Part shown: piece by piece, positions 31,530-43,460 of the stretch | Position numbering within the stretch: the first letter of the stretch is position 1 | Layout of the letters: every line of letters begins with the position of its first letter | Source: Piezodorus guildinii | Taxonomy: Eukaryota > Arthropoda > Insecta > Hemiptera > Pentatomidae | Direction of reading: 5' to 3' | Length of the DNA stretch: 64,000 nucleotides | Assembly: GCA_023052935.1 (NCBI GenBank) | Contig: CM041292.1 | Location: 143,929,143 to 143,993,142, forward strand | The notes under the pieces: model-generated | The model's database searches: none | Seen by the model: the letters and a program-made list of their open reading frames with translations, nothing else | Told to the model about the DNA's origin: nothing | Position numbers and translations under genes: made by a program

Positions 31530-34207
31530 ATGAATTCTTCTAACTCCTTATCCATTCTCCTTTGGAATGCGAATGGTGTTAGAAATCACATTGACGAACT
31601 GACAGCGTTGTTGCAAGACAAAACAATTGATGTTGCACTTATTACTGAAACTAGACTAACCACTAAACAGTTTCTCAAAATACCGCAATACATCACATAC
31701 CGTACAGACCACCCAGACGGAAAAGCTCATGCCGGTTCTGCTATCATTGTCCACCAATCCCTCTCTCATCATTTGCTCCCACTTCCTACCTATGATTTCC
31801 TGCAAGCCACAGCAATAGTAATCAAGACTTTTTCCTATCCGGTAACCCTCACATCAGCATATTGCCCTCCCAAACACTCCATTTCCAACACCAAATTTGC
31901 ATCCTTCCTGAATTCCTTAGGAAATCGTTTCATTCTGGGTGGAGATTTTAACGCCAAGCACCAGCAGTGGGGTTCTAGAACCACCAATTCTCGTGGAAGA
32001 AATTTGCTGACTGCTCTGAATTCCCGACATTTTAACCTCCTACCTCCTGACTCCCCTACCTACTGGCCAACAGATCCTAACCGTAATCCAGATATCCTCG
32101 ACTTCTTCATCCACAGCGGATTAGGCTCCCTGAACTATTCCGTAACTCGCCTTGATGAACTATCCTCTGACCATAGTCCACTGATCCTTAAAGTATCCCT
32201 AACTCCTATTCCGAAACCCATTCCACCATCATTTATCCGAGGCCCTGTCAACTGGAACCTCTTCCGCCAAATCCTGACCGATAATATTGACCTCAGTGTG
32301 ACCCTCAAAACACCGGATGACCTTGATGATTCCGTCTACTCCTTTACTACCGCCATTCAGCAAGCTGTCTGGACTGCCTCCTCTCCTAAGCACTCCAATA
32401 GAAATCCTCAGCAAAACCATTTACCTCAACACCTAGCTGACCTCATCCATGCAAAACGCCGAGCCAGATCATTATGGCAAAGAACCCGACACCCAACAGA
32501 TCGCCGCTCCTATAACTTTTATTGTAGGCAATTAAAGCGGGAGTTGGCGACCTTCCCTTCCCAGTCCTTTAATTCCTACCTCTCCTCTCTATCAGCTCGA
32601 GATAATTCCCTGTGGAATGTGACCAAAAAGATCCTAAAATACCATAAAGTTTCCCATCCTCTCCGGCGTGGTGATGACTCCTGGGCTGCGTCTGATGAAG
32701 ATAAAGCCGAGGAATTCGCCACACACCTCTCCAAAGTATTCACTCCTCACCCGGAATCCAACAGAAATCATACCACAACAGTTCAAGAATTCCTTTTCTC
32801 ACCAATACCTCTTGCCCTACCTCCTAAAGCTGTTAATCCATCTGAGGTGAAATATCTTCTTCAAAAACTGACCCTTCGTAAATCTCCTGGACACGATCTC
32901 CTAACCCCCAGATCCTGCGACAACTTCCCCAGAAAGCCATCATTTTTCTTACATACATCTACAACTGCATCCTTCGCACCACCTATTTTCTTCTCTTATG
33001 GAAACATTCCACAATCATTCTATTCCTAAAACCAGGTAAACCTTCCAGTAACACTTCATCCTACAGACCTATTAGTCTACTCCCCATCCTCTCAAAAATC
33101 TTCGAAAAGCTCCTTCTAAAACGAATCCTGCCTATATTAGAATCTCACAACCTTCCTTCTCACCAGTTTGGTTTCCGTTCTCATCATTCCACTGTTCAAC
33201 AAGGAATCCGAGTTGTAGACCATATTTCCTCAGCCCTCGAATGCAAAGAGTATTGTTCTGGTGCGTTTCTGGACATAGCGCAAGCTTTTGACCGGGTATG
33301 GCACGCTGGATTACTCTTCAAGCTTAAAACGCATTTACCCCAGTCTGTCTACCTCATTCTAAGATCCTATCTCTCAAACCGCTCCTTTGAAGTACGCTGT
33401 GGTGTAGAATTTTCCAACTTTTATCCCGTTGAGGCCGGTGTTCCTCAGGGCAGCGTCCTGGGACCCGTTCTCTACATCCTTTACACCGCTGATATTCCTA
33501 ATCATCCTGACACCTTTCTGGCAACATTTGCAGACGACACCGCCATCCTATCATCCAGTTCCGATCCCGAAACAGTATCCTTAATCCTGCAAAGACACCT
33601 TTGTCTTATCGAAGACTGGTGTGGTGCTTGGCGCATGAAGGTGAACGAGGCCAAATGCAAACACGTAATCTTCACTCGTCGACGAAACTCCTGTCCGCCA
33701 GTTTACTTCAATTCCATTTCTATTCCTCCTTCAGATACAGTCCGCTATCTTGGCTTACTACTAGACAAAAGACTGACGTGGAACCCACATACAAGACTTA
33801 AAAGAAAAGAACTCAATCGACGATTCGGACAGTTATACAGACTATTAAACAGAAAATCTGAACTTACAGTTGACAACAAATTATTAATTTATAAGACAAT
33901 ACTGAAGCCCATCTGGACCTACGGACTTGAACTGTGGGGGACAGCTAAACGTTCTAACATCAAACGCATTCAATCCTTTCAATCCAAAGTCCTCCGAATA
34001 ATAGTAAATGCTCCTTATTATGTATCCAACTATACCTTGCACCACGACCTTAATGTTTCATTTATTTCAGACCTAATTCCATTTTCCAAATTCCATCAGA
34101 ACCTCATTCATCATCCTAATCCTTTAGCACGATCCCTATCCAGCTCCACCCATTCTTACAACCCACCTAGAAGGTTAAAACGGCAGTGGCCCCGAGATAT
34201 ATTGTAA
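31530..34207 (+). pseudogene. Jockey-like LINE ORF2 (endonuclease-RT), one frameshift
   Basis: Endonuclease motifs LLWNANGVRNH, ITETRL, ILGGDFNAKHQQWGSR and SSDHSPL are all present (residues 8-225). RT follows with SPGHDLLTP, SSYRPISLLPILSKIFEK, HQFGFRSHHSTVQQG, FLDIAQAFDRVWH (catalytic Asp), GVPQGSVLGPVLYILYTADI, TFADDTAIL (catalytic DD) and YLGLLLDKRLTWNPHTRLK. About 892 codons. One missing base near 32908 (after LLTP) shifts the frame from first to second segment; the rest reads through to TAA at 34205-34207. It could be a real mutation or a sequencing error. Confidence 0.88.
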
Positions 34208-34639
34208 ATAAGTATGCTGGAGTTCTGACACTGGTCAGATTCTCCTCTCAAGTGCGGTGTGATTGTGGCTATGGCGCCCTCACTTAGCTTCCGCTGGCTC
34301 TCACCAGTGATGCGGCTGAGAGGGAGGCGCTGGGATCCTTTGGACTCTGCTTGTCCTTCCACAAGTGGGGGGACAAGCCCCGTCCGGGGTTCCCGAGCTG
34401 ATTGTAAATATTGTACATATAATAGAATAGAATAGAATAGAAAAAGATATTTATTCTGGGACAAAGTCCCTTAAGAACAATTCATATGTACAATTAAGAT
34501 ATATATAATGTGTCTAGCTACAAGACCAAAGGAATATAATTATTTCTTATTCACAATGATACATAAAGAAAAGAAAGGATATAATAAAACAAAAGAGTAA
34601 AATAAATAAATAATAACTTCTGGTGCATTAAACAAAACT

Positions 34640-34925
34640 GGGATCACTTGTAGCTGGGTGGCTAGCGTAACAGCCTCCCATGCTAAAGGTCACGGGTTCA
34701 AACCCGCAGGTGGTCCTAGGATTTTTTAATGGGAGTAAAAAATCCTTAGTTACGCCGTCCTTCGGAGGGGACGTTAAAAGGTGGTCCCGAGCCTGTGCGA
34801 TGTCAGGTACTCGTTAAAGATCCCTATCCTAATAAAACCTGGATAGGCAAAATTTAGGACTCCCACTGTAGCATCGTCCGATTAGCCATAGTAGCATAAA
34901 GTGACGTTAAATAAATAAACAACAA
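34640..34925 (+). mobile_element. SINE family 1, full-length, 14-bp TSD
   Basis: tRNA-derived head GGGATCACTTGTAGC with box A TAGCTGGGTGG (34651-34661) and box B GGTTCAAACCC (34695-34705); body to the GTTAAATAAATAAAC tail. CATTAAACAAAACT occurs at 34626-34639 and 34926-34939. About 286 bp. It is inserted in the 3' UTR of the minus-strand CR1-like LINE, so younger than that LINE. Confidence 0.93.
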
Positions 34926-35020
34926 CATTAAACAAAACTAAACATTGAACTTGATTCATTATTGATCCTTATAAAAATATAAACAATAAATAACAGATTA
35001 TCTTTTTTATTTGAAATATC

Positions 35021-36199
35021 TTATTGAGCGTCTGTTTGGGATGACAGTAGGTACTGGAATAGCTGGGACTTGAATGATGTTAGGGAAGAAGCATGGCGGA
35101 TATGAGTAGGTAAGGAATTCCAGAGAGTAGTGGAGCGGACAATAAAGGAATGATCAAAAGTTGTTGTTCGATGGGTAGGAATATAAAGGTCGGAATGGCG
35201 CGATCTTGTTTGGAGAGAGTGGACTGACGATTTAAATTGCGGAAGTCTGTAGATATATGGAGGTAGCTGGGAGTTGATTATTTGGTAAAGATATGATCCT
35301 AGGAAATATTGTCTTCGGATAGAAGGAAGGAGCCACTTCAACCCATTGTATAAATGGGTCACATGAGACCTCTTCGGTGTACCAAGGACAAATCTTAAAA
35401 ATATGTTCATAATTCGCTTTAGCCTGTCCTCGAGCACAGCCGAGAGGCCACCATATACCATACAGCAATAGTCAAAGTGGGGGAAAATAAATGAGGATAC
35501 AAGGAGCTTACGGGTAGACAGTGGAAGAAGATGACGGGAGCGATGGAAATATTTGAGGGTACTTATTGTTCTTCGGGAGATTTGGGCAATATGGGGTTTC
35601 CAGGAAAGGGTTTGGTCGATGGTAATACCTAGGTTTTTGACAGAGGAAGTGAAGGTAATTGGGTGATAATTTAGGGTAAGACTCGGAAAAGTAGTATGGG
35701 ATCTGAGGAGGGGATTGGAACCTATAACAATCGCCTGAGTTTTTGTAGCATTTAGACTTAGTTTATTCAAAGTTGCCCAGGCACAGATTCTATCCAGGTC
35801 TTTCTGAATATTGGCGAATGCTATTAGAGACTCGGAGGGAGGAAAGGATAGGTAGATCTGGAAATCATCAGCGTATAAGTGGTGGGAGCAGTGATGGATG
35901 GCATTGGGAAGGTCATTAATATAGGAATTGAAAAGGAGAGGAGATATGCTTGAACCCTGGGCCACACCTGCCGAAAGGGCAAGGAAGGAAGATAGAGGAT
36001 GGTTAGGAATGGTAAGAGCTTGAATTCTATTTGAGAGAAATGATTTGAACCAATGAATAGTGCTTTTGGAAAAGGATAAAGACTGTAGTTTGGAAAAAAG
36101 GATAGAGTGATCAAGTGAGTCAAAAGCTTTTGAGAAGTCCAGAAGTATTAGTACTGTAAGTTTCTTTTCGTCTATGGCAGTATGTATGTCACTAGTAAT
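35021..36199 (-). CDS. CR1-like LINE reverse transcriptase, C-terminal 390 codons
   Basis: Uninterrupted frame: LILLDFSKAFDSLDHSI (motif A, catalytic Asp), FKSFLSNRIQALT, GVAQGSSISPLLFNSYINDL (motif B), HHLYADDFQIYLS (motif C, YADD), NLGITIDQTLSWKPHI, FPHFDYCCMVYGG, and the LWNSLPTHIRHASSLTSFKS ending. The start is only the truncation point; no native start codon. No stop or frameshift, so a young copy, but it lacks the endonuclease and so cannot be autonomous. Confidence 0.88.
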   Translation of the reverse strand: MTSDIHTAIDEKKLTVLILLDFSKAFDSLDHSILFSKLQSLSFSKSTIHWFKSFLSNRIQALTIPNHPLSSFLALSAGVAQGSSISPLLFNSYINDLPNAIHHCSHHLYADDFQIYLSFPPSESLIAFANIQKDLDRICAWATLNKLSLNATKTQAIVIGSNPLLRSHTTFPSLTLNYHPITFTSSVKNLGITIDQTLSWKPHIAQISRRTISTLKYFHRSRHLLPLSTRKLLVSSFIFPHFDYCCMVYGGLSAVLEDRLKRIMNIFLRFVLGTPKRSHVTHLYNGLKWLLPSIRRQYFLGSYLYQIINSQLPPYIYRLPQFKSSVHSLQTRSRHSDLYIPTHRTTTFDHSFIVRSTTLWNSLPTHIRHASSLTSFKSQLFQYLLSSQTDAQ

Positions 36200-36203
36200 T
36201 TTT

Positions 36204-36715
36204 TGTGTGTGTGTGCCAAGTCTAGCTCAAAAACAATAAGTTGTATAAAACTGAAATTTCATATTTAAGGAGCTTATATTTCTGAGATGTTACAACTTCT
36301 TCATTAAAATCAGCTAACCAGAAGAGCCACTTTATAATTAATACCATTTGGCACTTTTTTTACGATTTTCTCAAAAAACGGCTCTAACGACTTTGATTAA
36401 ACTCGCTATATCGATGTAAAATTTAATGAGCTTTGATATCCTGTAGGTTTCAGTCTGATAGGGCTTAAATGCCGAATCGAAAAAAAATGTTATCTTGTTT
36501 ACAAAGTTGTAAAAGGTAGTGTAAATTGTCAAACAGTGCATAAACTTCTTTGATTATTATACATAACAATTTTATATTGTTATATTATTTAATCTGAAAC
36601 ATGTTTCCAACGAAACTGAATATTAAACTTTAAAATATTTTAAACTCTATGTCATATTTCTTAAATTAATTTTATCAGCTGAAGTAAGTGAAAGTCCTAT
36701 GTTGCGCACACAAGA
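36204..36715 (+). mobile_element. Family A repeat, copy 3, 5'-truncated
   Basis: Aligns with copy 1 from GTGTGTGTGCCAAGTCTAGC onward (AACTGAAATTTCATAT, GAGATGTTACAACTT, CAGAAGAGCCACTTTATA). An internal deletion follows, then the 3' end GAAGTAAGTGAAAGTC with the stem-loop TGTTGCGCACA (36700-36710). The left part is missing at the junction with the CR1-like LINE. Confidence 0.7.
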
Positions 36716-37215
36716 TTTTTTGGCACGATTCAGACGTTGATTTCAAAAAGGAACTAAAGGACACTTTTTACAAAATTGATATTGATATTTGACATATTCA
36801 ATTAGGGTGTCCAGAACAACTATATTCCGTCATTAAATTGTTTTTAAGCAATTGCTATTCGGCAGTAAGTTGCCAAGAGTTTTCTTATTCAAGAGTTACT
36901 GTAATTAATTTAAGCAGAATGAAACCCTACAGAGGGAGGACTCTGACATGTCAGTCTTTAAATGAAAAATATGATATGTTTTGAGAACATAGTTGATAAT
37001 TAAGTTAAATTTAAGGACATTATTTTTCACTATTGATGGCAATAAATATTACATCATAAAATATGATAATATTTGTAAATTCTGAATGCTTTTGACACTC
37101 TCTGAATCTATCCATGAATACTATACAAGTACTAACTAATATAAATGATAATCTTTACATCAATAAATAAGTATATGGGTTGTATATCATGGATCTTTAA
37201 AACCTAAAAATTATT
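36716..37215. other. Intergenic AT-rich sequence
   Basis: No repeat, coding region or RNA recognised between the family A copy and the I-type LINE; host sequence around the LINE target site. Confidence 0.5.
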
Positions 37216-37286
37216 ATAACACTAAGCTTAAACAGCTGTTTTGACCAGCTAAGTGATGATTACTAGAAAAAAACTCTCCGAACATT

Positions 37287-38669
37287 TTGAAAATTGACAT
37301 AGTTTTAATAGTGACAGAAATAGAAAAAAACATAGAAGAAGGTCCAATTAGTGTTAGTGAAGATTATAGAATGATGAATTCATGGGCAGAACAGACTATC
37401 AATGAAAACCAGGCACGTAAGAATCAAAACTTATTACCTAGATATTATGTACTTAGTATTCAAGAAACCGGCAAACATTTTAATAATATTAGTCCTATAT
37501 ATGTCAACAAATGCATAACAACTCAAACGAAAGACATAATTATTAGAAAACTTGGAAATTCAGGTAACCTATTAATTGAATGCCTCACAAACCACGCTGC
37601 AGCAACAGTGAGACAAATGAAGAGCGTCGGTAGCTACCCGTTGATGGTCGAACCTCACCCTTCATTAAATTATTGCAAAGGAATATTTTTCAGTTCAGAT
37701 TTAGATTATGTCACTGACGCTGAACTTTTATAAGATCTACAGGACCAACATGTCTGTGGAATTAAACGCATTCAGTTAAAACAATCATTTCGAACCTTAT
37801 TCCAATTGACATTTTCAATCCCAACACCGACCTAAATAAAAATAGGTTACCTCTCTATTCCAATTCAAGCATATATACCAATTCCTTATAGCTGCTTCAG
37901 CTGTCAGACGTATCAGTACCACAAAGAATGTAATTTAGAACCCATCTGTGGAAAATGTGCAAAACCCAAGCATGAAAACACTTGTACCGAAACTAGATGT
38001 TATGCCTGTGACGGTAACCATCCTATATGGGATAAAACTTGTCCGGTGTATCAAACAGAATTTCAAATAAGAAAAAATATGATAACTCAGAAAATTTCGT
38101 ACGGAGAAGCAAAACGTAAGATTCTAACTACAAATCAAAAGTCTTATGCTAAAATATCTAGTAACAGCGCAAACATCGAAAATGATTTGTTATGCAGACT
38201 ATTAACCTCAATCGAAAAACTAGAAAAACGTCTGTGTGCTACCGAGGCAAATCTGAAAACTACTCCAGACAACCATTATTTAAAACCTAATTCAGTTGAA
38301 GTTTCAACCTCACAGGACCAAGAAAAGTTTCACCTGAACTCCTTGACTGACCATCAAGACATAGCTGTTCAAATGGATAATGAAGAAGACAAGCCGGACA
38401 ATTGTACTGGCTCTGGCGAAACTACTAACAAATTCGAAGCATTTCATGAAAATTCAGATGTAATTGGTTGCCGAAGTAAAACACAGGTAAACGATATTTC
38501 AAATAATATTACTAATATCAGTTCAAATTCATCCCCATCCTCATTCACCAAACAATCAGTTATAGCACTAGTACATGACACTGACAAGACAGTACAATCT
38601 GTGACACGTAAATCAGGTAACACCTCTATTAAACCAAAACGTAAAACGCATAACAGACGATGGAAATAG
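37287..38669 (+). pseudogene. I-type LINE ORF1 (gag-like)
   Basis: N-terminal part 37287-37733 (148 codons, ending DYVTDAELL), then a broken stretch (37734-38040), then a long frame 38046-38669. The break includes three Cys/His clusters (CFSCQTYQYHKEC, CGKCAKPKHENTC, CYACDGNHPIWDKTC at 37897-38045), the gag knuckles of I elements. SYGEAKRKI right after them matches the FTEAKKIY position of the minus LINE at 21.0 kb. At least two frameshifts. Confidence 0.8.
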
Positions 38670-38973
38670 TAAAGACCTTTAAATTCCCTTTCTTTTAATT
38701 TTATGTCAACAAAATTTAACCTTTATTACTGTTATCCATTATATCATATGTTTTCATTCATAACAACTAATTATGGTTTTAACAATTCAGCTATTTATTA
38801 TCATTTCCATTATGCATATTTTTTTTCTATATACTATACATGTATGTCGGTTAAAGTGTATGCTTCTGTGTGTATTGATCTATTCTATTTATTATTATTA
38901 TTATTTTTATTTATTTTTATAAGACTATAAAATTAACTTAAATGTTTTCATTTTTTTTTCTATTTCGCTTTAC

Positions 38974-41900
38974 ATGAAATTCATGCAATGGAATATTAAT
39001 AGTTTCCCTCAACATAGAGCTGACTTGCAAATAATATTATCTGAAGATGATATATCAGTTATATGTCTTCAGAAAACAAAGCTCTCTTCTAAACATAAAC
39101 TCTCTATCCCTGGGTATCTCGCATTTCGAAGGGATTATGAATTCGGAAAAATATCCTGTGGCGGGGTAGCCATTTGTGTTAGAGACAACCTCTATTGCGA
39201 GGAAGTCAAATGCTCAACCGCCCTTCAGGCTGTAGCTGTCTCTATCCATTGCCCCTCCAGGATAACATTATGTTCTCTGTATCTTCCACCGGGAGAAATA
39301 ATAGATCAAAATGAATTAAATAATTTAATTTGTCAATTACCGAACCCAAAAATTATTTTCGCCGATGCTAATGCTCGAAATACATGTTGGGGCTCTGATG
39401 CGACAAATCATAGAGGCCACCAAGTTCTAAAAATTCCAGATGAGCACGATCTCATTGTTCTTAATGACGACTCTCCTACATACATGTGCCCCAGGTATGA
39501 TTCATTTAGCCATATAGATATTAGTGCATGCTCGCCTTCTATTTTGACCAAGCTTGAATGAAAAACCCTAAATGCTTCCATTCAAGTGACCATACTCCCA
39601 TAGTTACCTCCCTTCTTTCCACGCGTATCACCGACAAAACACAGTGTACAGCTAAGATTTGGCAAACAAAGAATGCAGACTGGGATAAATTTCAGATTGC
39701 TTTCATTGAACTATCTCAGAATATTAAAGAAATTAATTTAGACGTTGATGGTTTTAATGACCTGGCCATGAAAGCAGCTGAAAAATCCATTCCAAAGGTA
39801 AAATTTCGTAATGACAGAAAAATCCCTATTCCTTGGTGGGACAATGACTGCGCAAAAGCTATTAGGTGTCGAAAACGTGCATTTAGGAAATTTATAAAAT
39901 GTCCTAATGATACGAATTTACTACTAAACAAACAGTCGGAAGCGCGCACCAAACGATTAATTGTGGAAAAAAAGAAATTATCGTGGCGCACATTTTTAGA
40001 ATCTTTAAACCATAACACTCCAGCTAGTAAGGTATGGTCTAAAATTAATATGCTAAATCACAAACGATTTCCTACTATAACGGTAATAAGAACGGAATCT
40101 GGTATTGTAACAGACCACCAAAAAATTGCTGACCTATTTTTAAAATTATAGCTCAAACATTTTTAAAATCTCTGATGACACTCATTACGACCTAAATTTC
40201 ACTAAACATAAATTGAAAGTTGAATCCGTACCAATATTGATAAATCAAACAACCCATCCTTTAAATACTCCAATAACGTATAGTGAGTTAGATAACGCCT
40301 TAAATAAATCTTTTATTTTTATTTATTTTTTTTATTGAAATTTACAACTGTACAAAAAATACATCAAGTAAATATGCTGTAATGTTATAACACATGGAAT
40401 GAACATGAAGAGAAACTGCCCATTGACAGCACTCTTTGGTAGTGAGTCTAAACAAGAAGGTATCGAGGCCATCTTCTTTTCAGACGCCTCGGAGGATTAT
40501 CAGGAATGGAAGAGGAAGCAAGGATTGAAACTAATGGATTAGAGTGGGAGTGGAGTTTTTCATGGAAGGTGTGATACTTGGTACGGGCCAAATCAGCAAC
40601 ATATGGAACATTAAGATCATTGTGGATGATTTTATTCGTGACAAAGTAAGGAGCGTTAAGGATTTTGCGAAGGATTTTGGATTGTAAGGATTGGATACGG
40701 GAAGAGTTTGATGGTTTAGTAGAGCCCCAAAGTTCTACTCCGTAGGTCCAGATAGGCCTTATGATGGTCATGTAAATGAGTCTTTTGTAGTTAAGTGAAA
40801 GGTTAGAGCGTCTGTCTAGTAAGTGTTGGAGTAGCCGAAATCTTCGTGCAGTTTCTTGTCTCTTCAGTCTTGTATGCGGATTCCATGTAAGTCGTTTGTC
40901 AAGCAGGAGTCCTAAATATCGGATCTGTTCAACCGGGACAAGCGGAATATCATTAAAGGACACTGTAGGGCAGGATGTCATAGGTTTCCGACGAAGGGTA
41001 AAGGTAATTTGTTGGGATTTATTGGAATTGATTTTAATTCTCCAATTCTGACACCATACCTCAAGGTCTCTGATGTGGGATTGGAGAGTTTGAGAGGCTA
41101 TTATAGGATCGTTATTAACCGATAACAAAATAAATCTAAATCCCGATATCCTGGTCCAGATAATATTCCTTACGATTTTCTAAAAAAATTGCCATCATCG
41201 GGTAAATCTAAGTTATTAACCCTTATGAATGATATTTATAAAAGCGGTACATACCCCGATGTTTGGAGAAATGCAATTATCATTCCAATTCTCAAAGGAA
41301 ATAAAGACAAAAACACGTCCTCAAGTTACCGGCCAATAGCATTAACTAGTTGCGTAGGCAAACTCATGGAATTTTCAATAATAGATTAAATTGGTTCATA
41401 GAAAAAAATAAACTTATTTCGGAAAGGCAGTATGGATTCAGGAAGCATTATAGTGCAATTTACAATATACTAAAACTTCAACAAGCTGTCTCCGATTCCT
41501 TTTTATCTAACTCATTAACAATAGCTATATCTATTGACATCGAGAAAGCTTTAGGTACAGTTTGGAAGCGACTAATAATTGAGAAATTACTGGCTTGGGG
41601 AATTCAAAGACACTTTACTCAATTTATCATTAATTTTTTATCTTATTGGCAATTTCAAGTGCGAATAGGAACATCCCTTTCTAAAAAAAAATACCAAATC
41701 AACGGCGTACCGCAAGGATGCGTGTTAAGTCCAACTCTTTTTAAAATGACCATTGACGGAATTACCGACTATATCTCTAAACCAGCTAAAGCTCTGTTAT
41801 TCGTAGATGACGTCTTATTATACCTTACTTCTAACTCTATCCAATTAGCAACTGACCATTTGCAATCTATAATGAATGACTTGGAAATTTGGCAACGCAA

Positions 41901-42630
41901 GACAGGTTTTGTAATTTCAGCTGAAAAAACAAAATTAATAACATTTAGCAGAAAAAGGAATGTACCAGTGCCAAAAATAAAATTAAATAACAGAGAAATA
42001 ACAAACGTAACATCCATTAAATTTTTGGGAATGATATTTCATCACAAGCTGACCTGGATTCCTCACATTAAATACCTTTTTAATTAATGCTTGAAGGCTC
42101 TAAATTTCCTTAAAGTTCTTGATAGCACTAAATGGAGAGCTGATAGGACAACGTTATTTCTGTTTTATAGAGCATACGTCAGATCCCTACTAGACTATGG
42201 TTGCATCGCCTATTCCTCTGCCTCACCTACAGTACTAAGACTATTAGATCGGATTCATCACGCTGGTATCCGTATAGCTACTGGCGCATTCAGAACAAGC
42301 CCAACTGATAGCCTATGCGCCGAAGCTGGCGAACCGCCCTTAGAATACAGGCGATATATTTTGATATTAAAACAAGCCGTAAATATGAAAGCATTACCCG
42401 GAACAGAATGCTCAAGCATACCAGACGAAAACCCATTATTCCATAAATATCTAGCCAAGAAAAAATCTCCAAAACCTTTTAATGTACGCCTAAAAATTCT
42501 ATTACTTGAAAATAATTTTGTAATTCCGCGAATTTTCCAGCAATCCTTCTTAAAAATCCCACCTTGGCACATTCCCTCGATTGATATTAATTATAATTCT
42601 GTCATTATTCCAGAGAAAGTAGCACCATAA
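38974..42630 (+). pseudogene. I-type LINE ORF2: endonuclease and RT
   Basis: Endonuclease FMQWNINSF, ICLQKTKLS (the usual Glu of LQET is Lys), FADANARNTCWGS, SPTYM...HIDIS; then HSSDHTPIV after a one-frame shift at 39558. RT: SRYPGPDNIPYD (41143 on), SSSYRPIALTSCVGKLM, ERQYGFRKHYSA, SIDIEKALGTVWK (AFD changed to ALG), GVPQGCVLSPTLF, LLFVDDVLLYL. A stop at 42087 separates the thumb (YVRSLLDYGCIAYSSASPTV). Split by the Jockey fragment at 40312-41127. Confidence 0.87.
40312..41127 (-). mobile_element. 5'-truncated Jockey-like LINE nested in the I element, 10-bp TSD
   Basis: AAATAAATCT occurs at 40302-40311 and 41128-41137. Removing the insert and one copy restores the I-element frame across the join (D-N-A-L-N-K-S-K-S-R-Y-P-G-P-D). 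The insert is minus strand: frame 41128-40448 reads the RT thumb with YLGLLLDKRLTWNPHTRLKR, the same motif as the Jockey-like LINE at 33.7 kb, to PPRRLKRRWPRYLLV stop, then a 3' UTR and A-rich end. The coding part is intact. Clearly younger than the I element. Confidence 0.95.
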
Positions 42631-42639
42631 AAAAATACT

Positions 42640-43460
42640 TTTATGAATTCTTAAAAAGGTATACAGGACATACTATTCTTTTTACTGATGGTTCGAAAAG
42701 CGCCAATAGTGTTGGATCCGCAGCAATAGTTGATGATTTCTTGGTTCAAACTAGCCTTCCTCCTGAATGTAGTTCCTTTACAGCTGAGCTAACTGGGACT
42801 TAGGGAAGCTTATTACAGAGAGGGTAAAACTGACATTGTTCTCTTCACTGACTCATTGAGCTCTTTACTTTTCCTGAAGAACGTATATACAACACATCCC
42901 ATCGGTATTCTCATTCTGCAATTCGTTTATATGTTAAATTGGTCAAATAGATCAATTCTATTTGTTTGGATCCCAAGCTACGCAGGAATATATGGCAATT
43001 GCCAAGTAGATGAGGCTGCGAAAGCGGCGTCATTGATTCCTCCATCCGATTGCTTAGACACTCCACATAATGATCTCTATAGGCTTATAAAATTATTAAT
43101 CATGGACAAAGGGCAGTTTAATTGGACCAAAGAAAGGGATAACAAACTCAGGGAAATAAAAGAAACAGTATTTCCGTGGAAATCATCTATACAAATCAAT
43201 AGATGAGAGGAAGTAATATTAACAAGACTCAGAATAGGACACTCACGACTAACGCACCAACATTTACTGACTAGAACACCAAGACTTTACTGTGAACAGT
43301 GTAACGTACCAATCACTATAAAACACTTACTGACAGACTGCAGGCAACTGATAGGTGTCGACCTTCCATATCATTTAAATACTCTATTAAATGACAACAG
43401 TACACACATCCCACATTTATTTGATCATTTAAAAAGAAATAAATTATATGAATCCATCTA
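42640..43460 (+). pseudogene. I-type LINE ORF2 C-terminus: RNase H and Cys motif
   Basis: LFTDGSKSANSVGSAAIVDD (first catalytic Asp), CSSFTAEL (Glu), VLFTDSLSSL (Asp), then FVWIPSYAGIYGNCQVDEAA (helix with the last Asp), spread over two frames. It ends with YCEQCNVPITIKHLLTDC, a C-terminal CCHC-like motif common to these LINEs. The TAG after SYGEAELTGT-type sequence near 42800 and TGA at about 43204 break it. Confidence 0.82.

Larger units (their letters stand above)
31000..34430 (+). mobile_element. Jockey-like LINE, 5'-truncated, nearly intact ORF2
   Basis: Plus-strand non-LTR retrotransposon: end of ORF1 (to 31529), ORF2 (31530-34207), and a ~220-bp GC-richer 3' UTR. The 5' part is missing. 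It uses an APE endonuclease and reverse transcriptase to copy its RNA into the genome. Much higher GC and tidier codon use than the surroundings, which suggests youth. Its 3' end abuts the (AATAG)n tail of an oppositely oriented LINE near 34421-34440. Confidence 0.88.
34435..36203 (-). mobile_element. CR1-like LINE 3' part, minus strand
   Basis: 5'-truncated LINE: an open RT frame from about 36199 down to 35021, then a 3' UTR with AATAAA (complement of 34450-34455) and a (CTATT)n tail at 34421-34440. A SINE has inserted in its 3' UTR. A decayed copy of the same family is at 13490-13965. Clade CR1 is inferred from the C-terminal LWNSLPTHIR...SFKSQLF signature; Jockey-group membership is possible. 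Confidence 0.85.
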
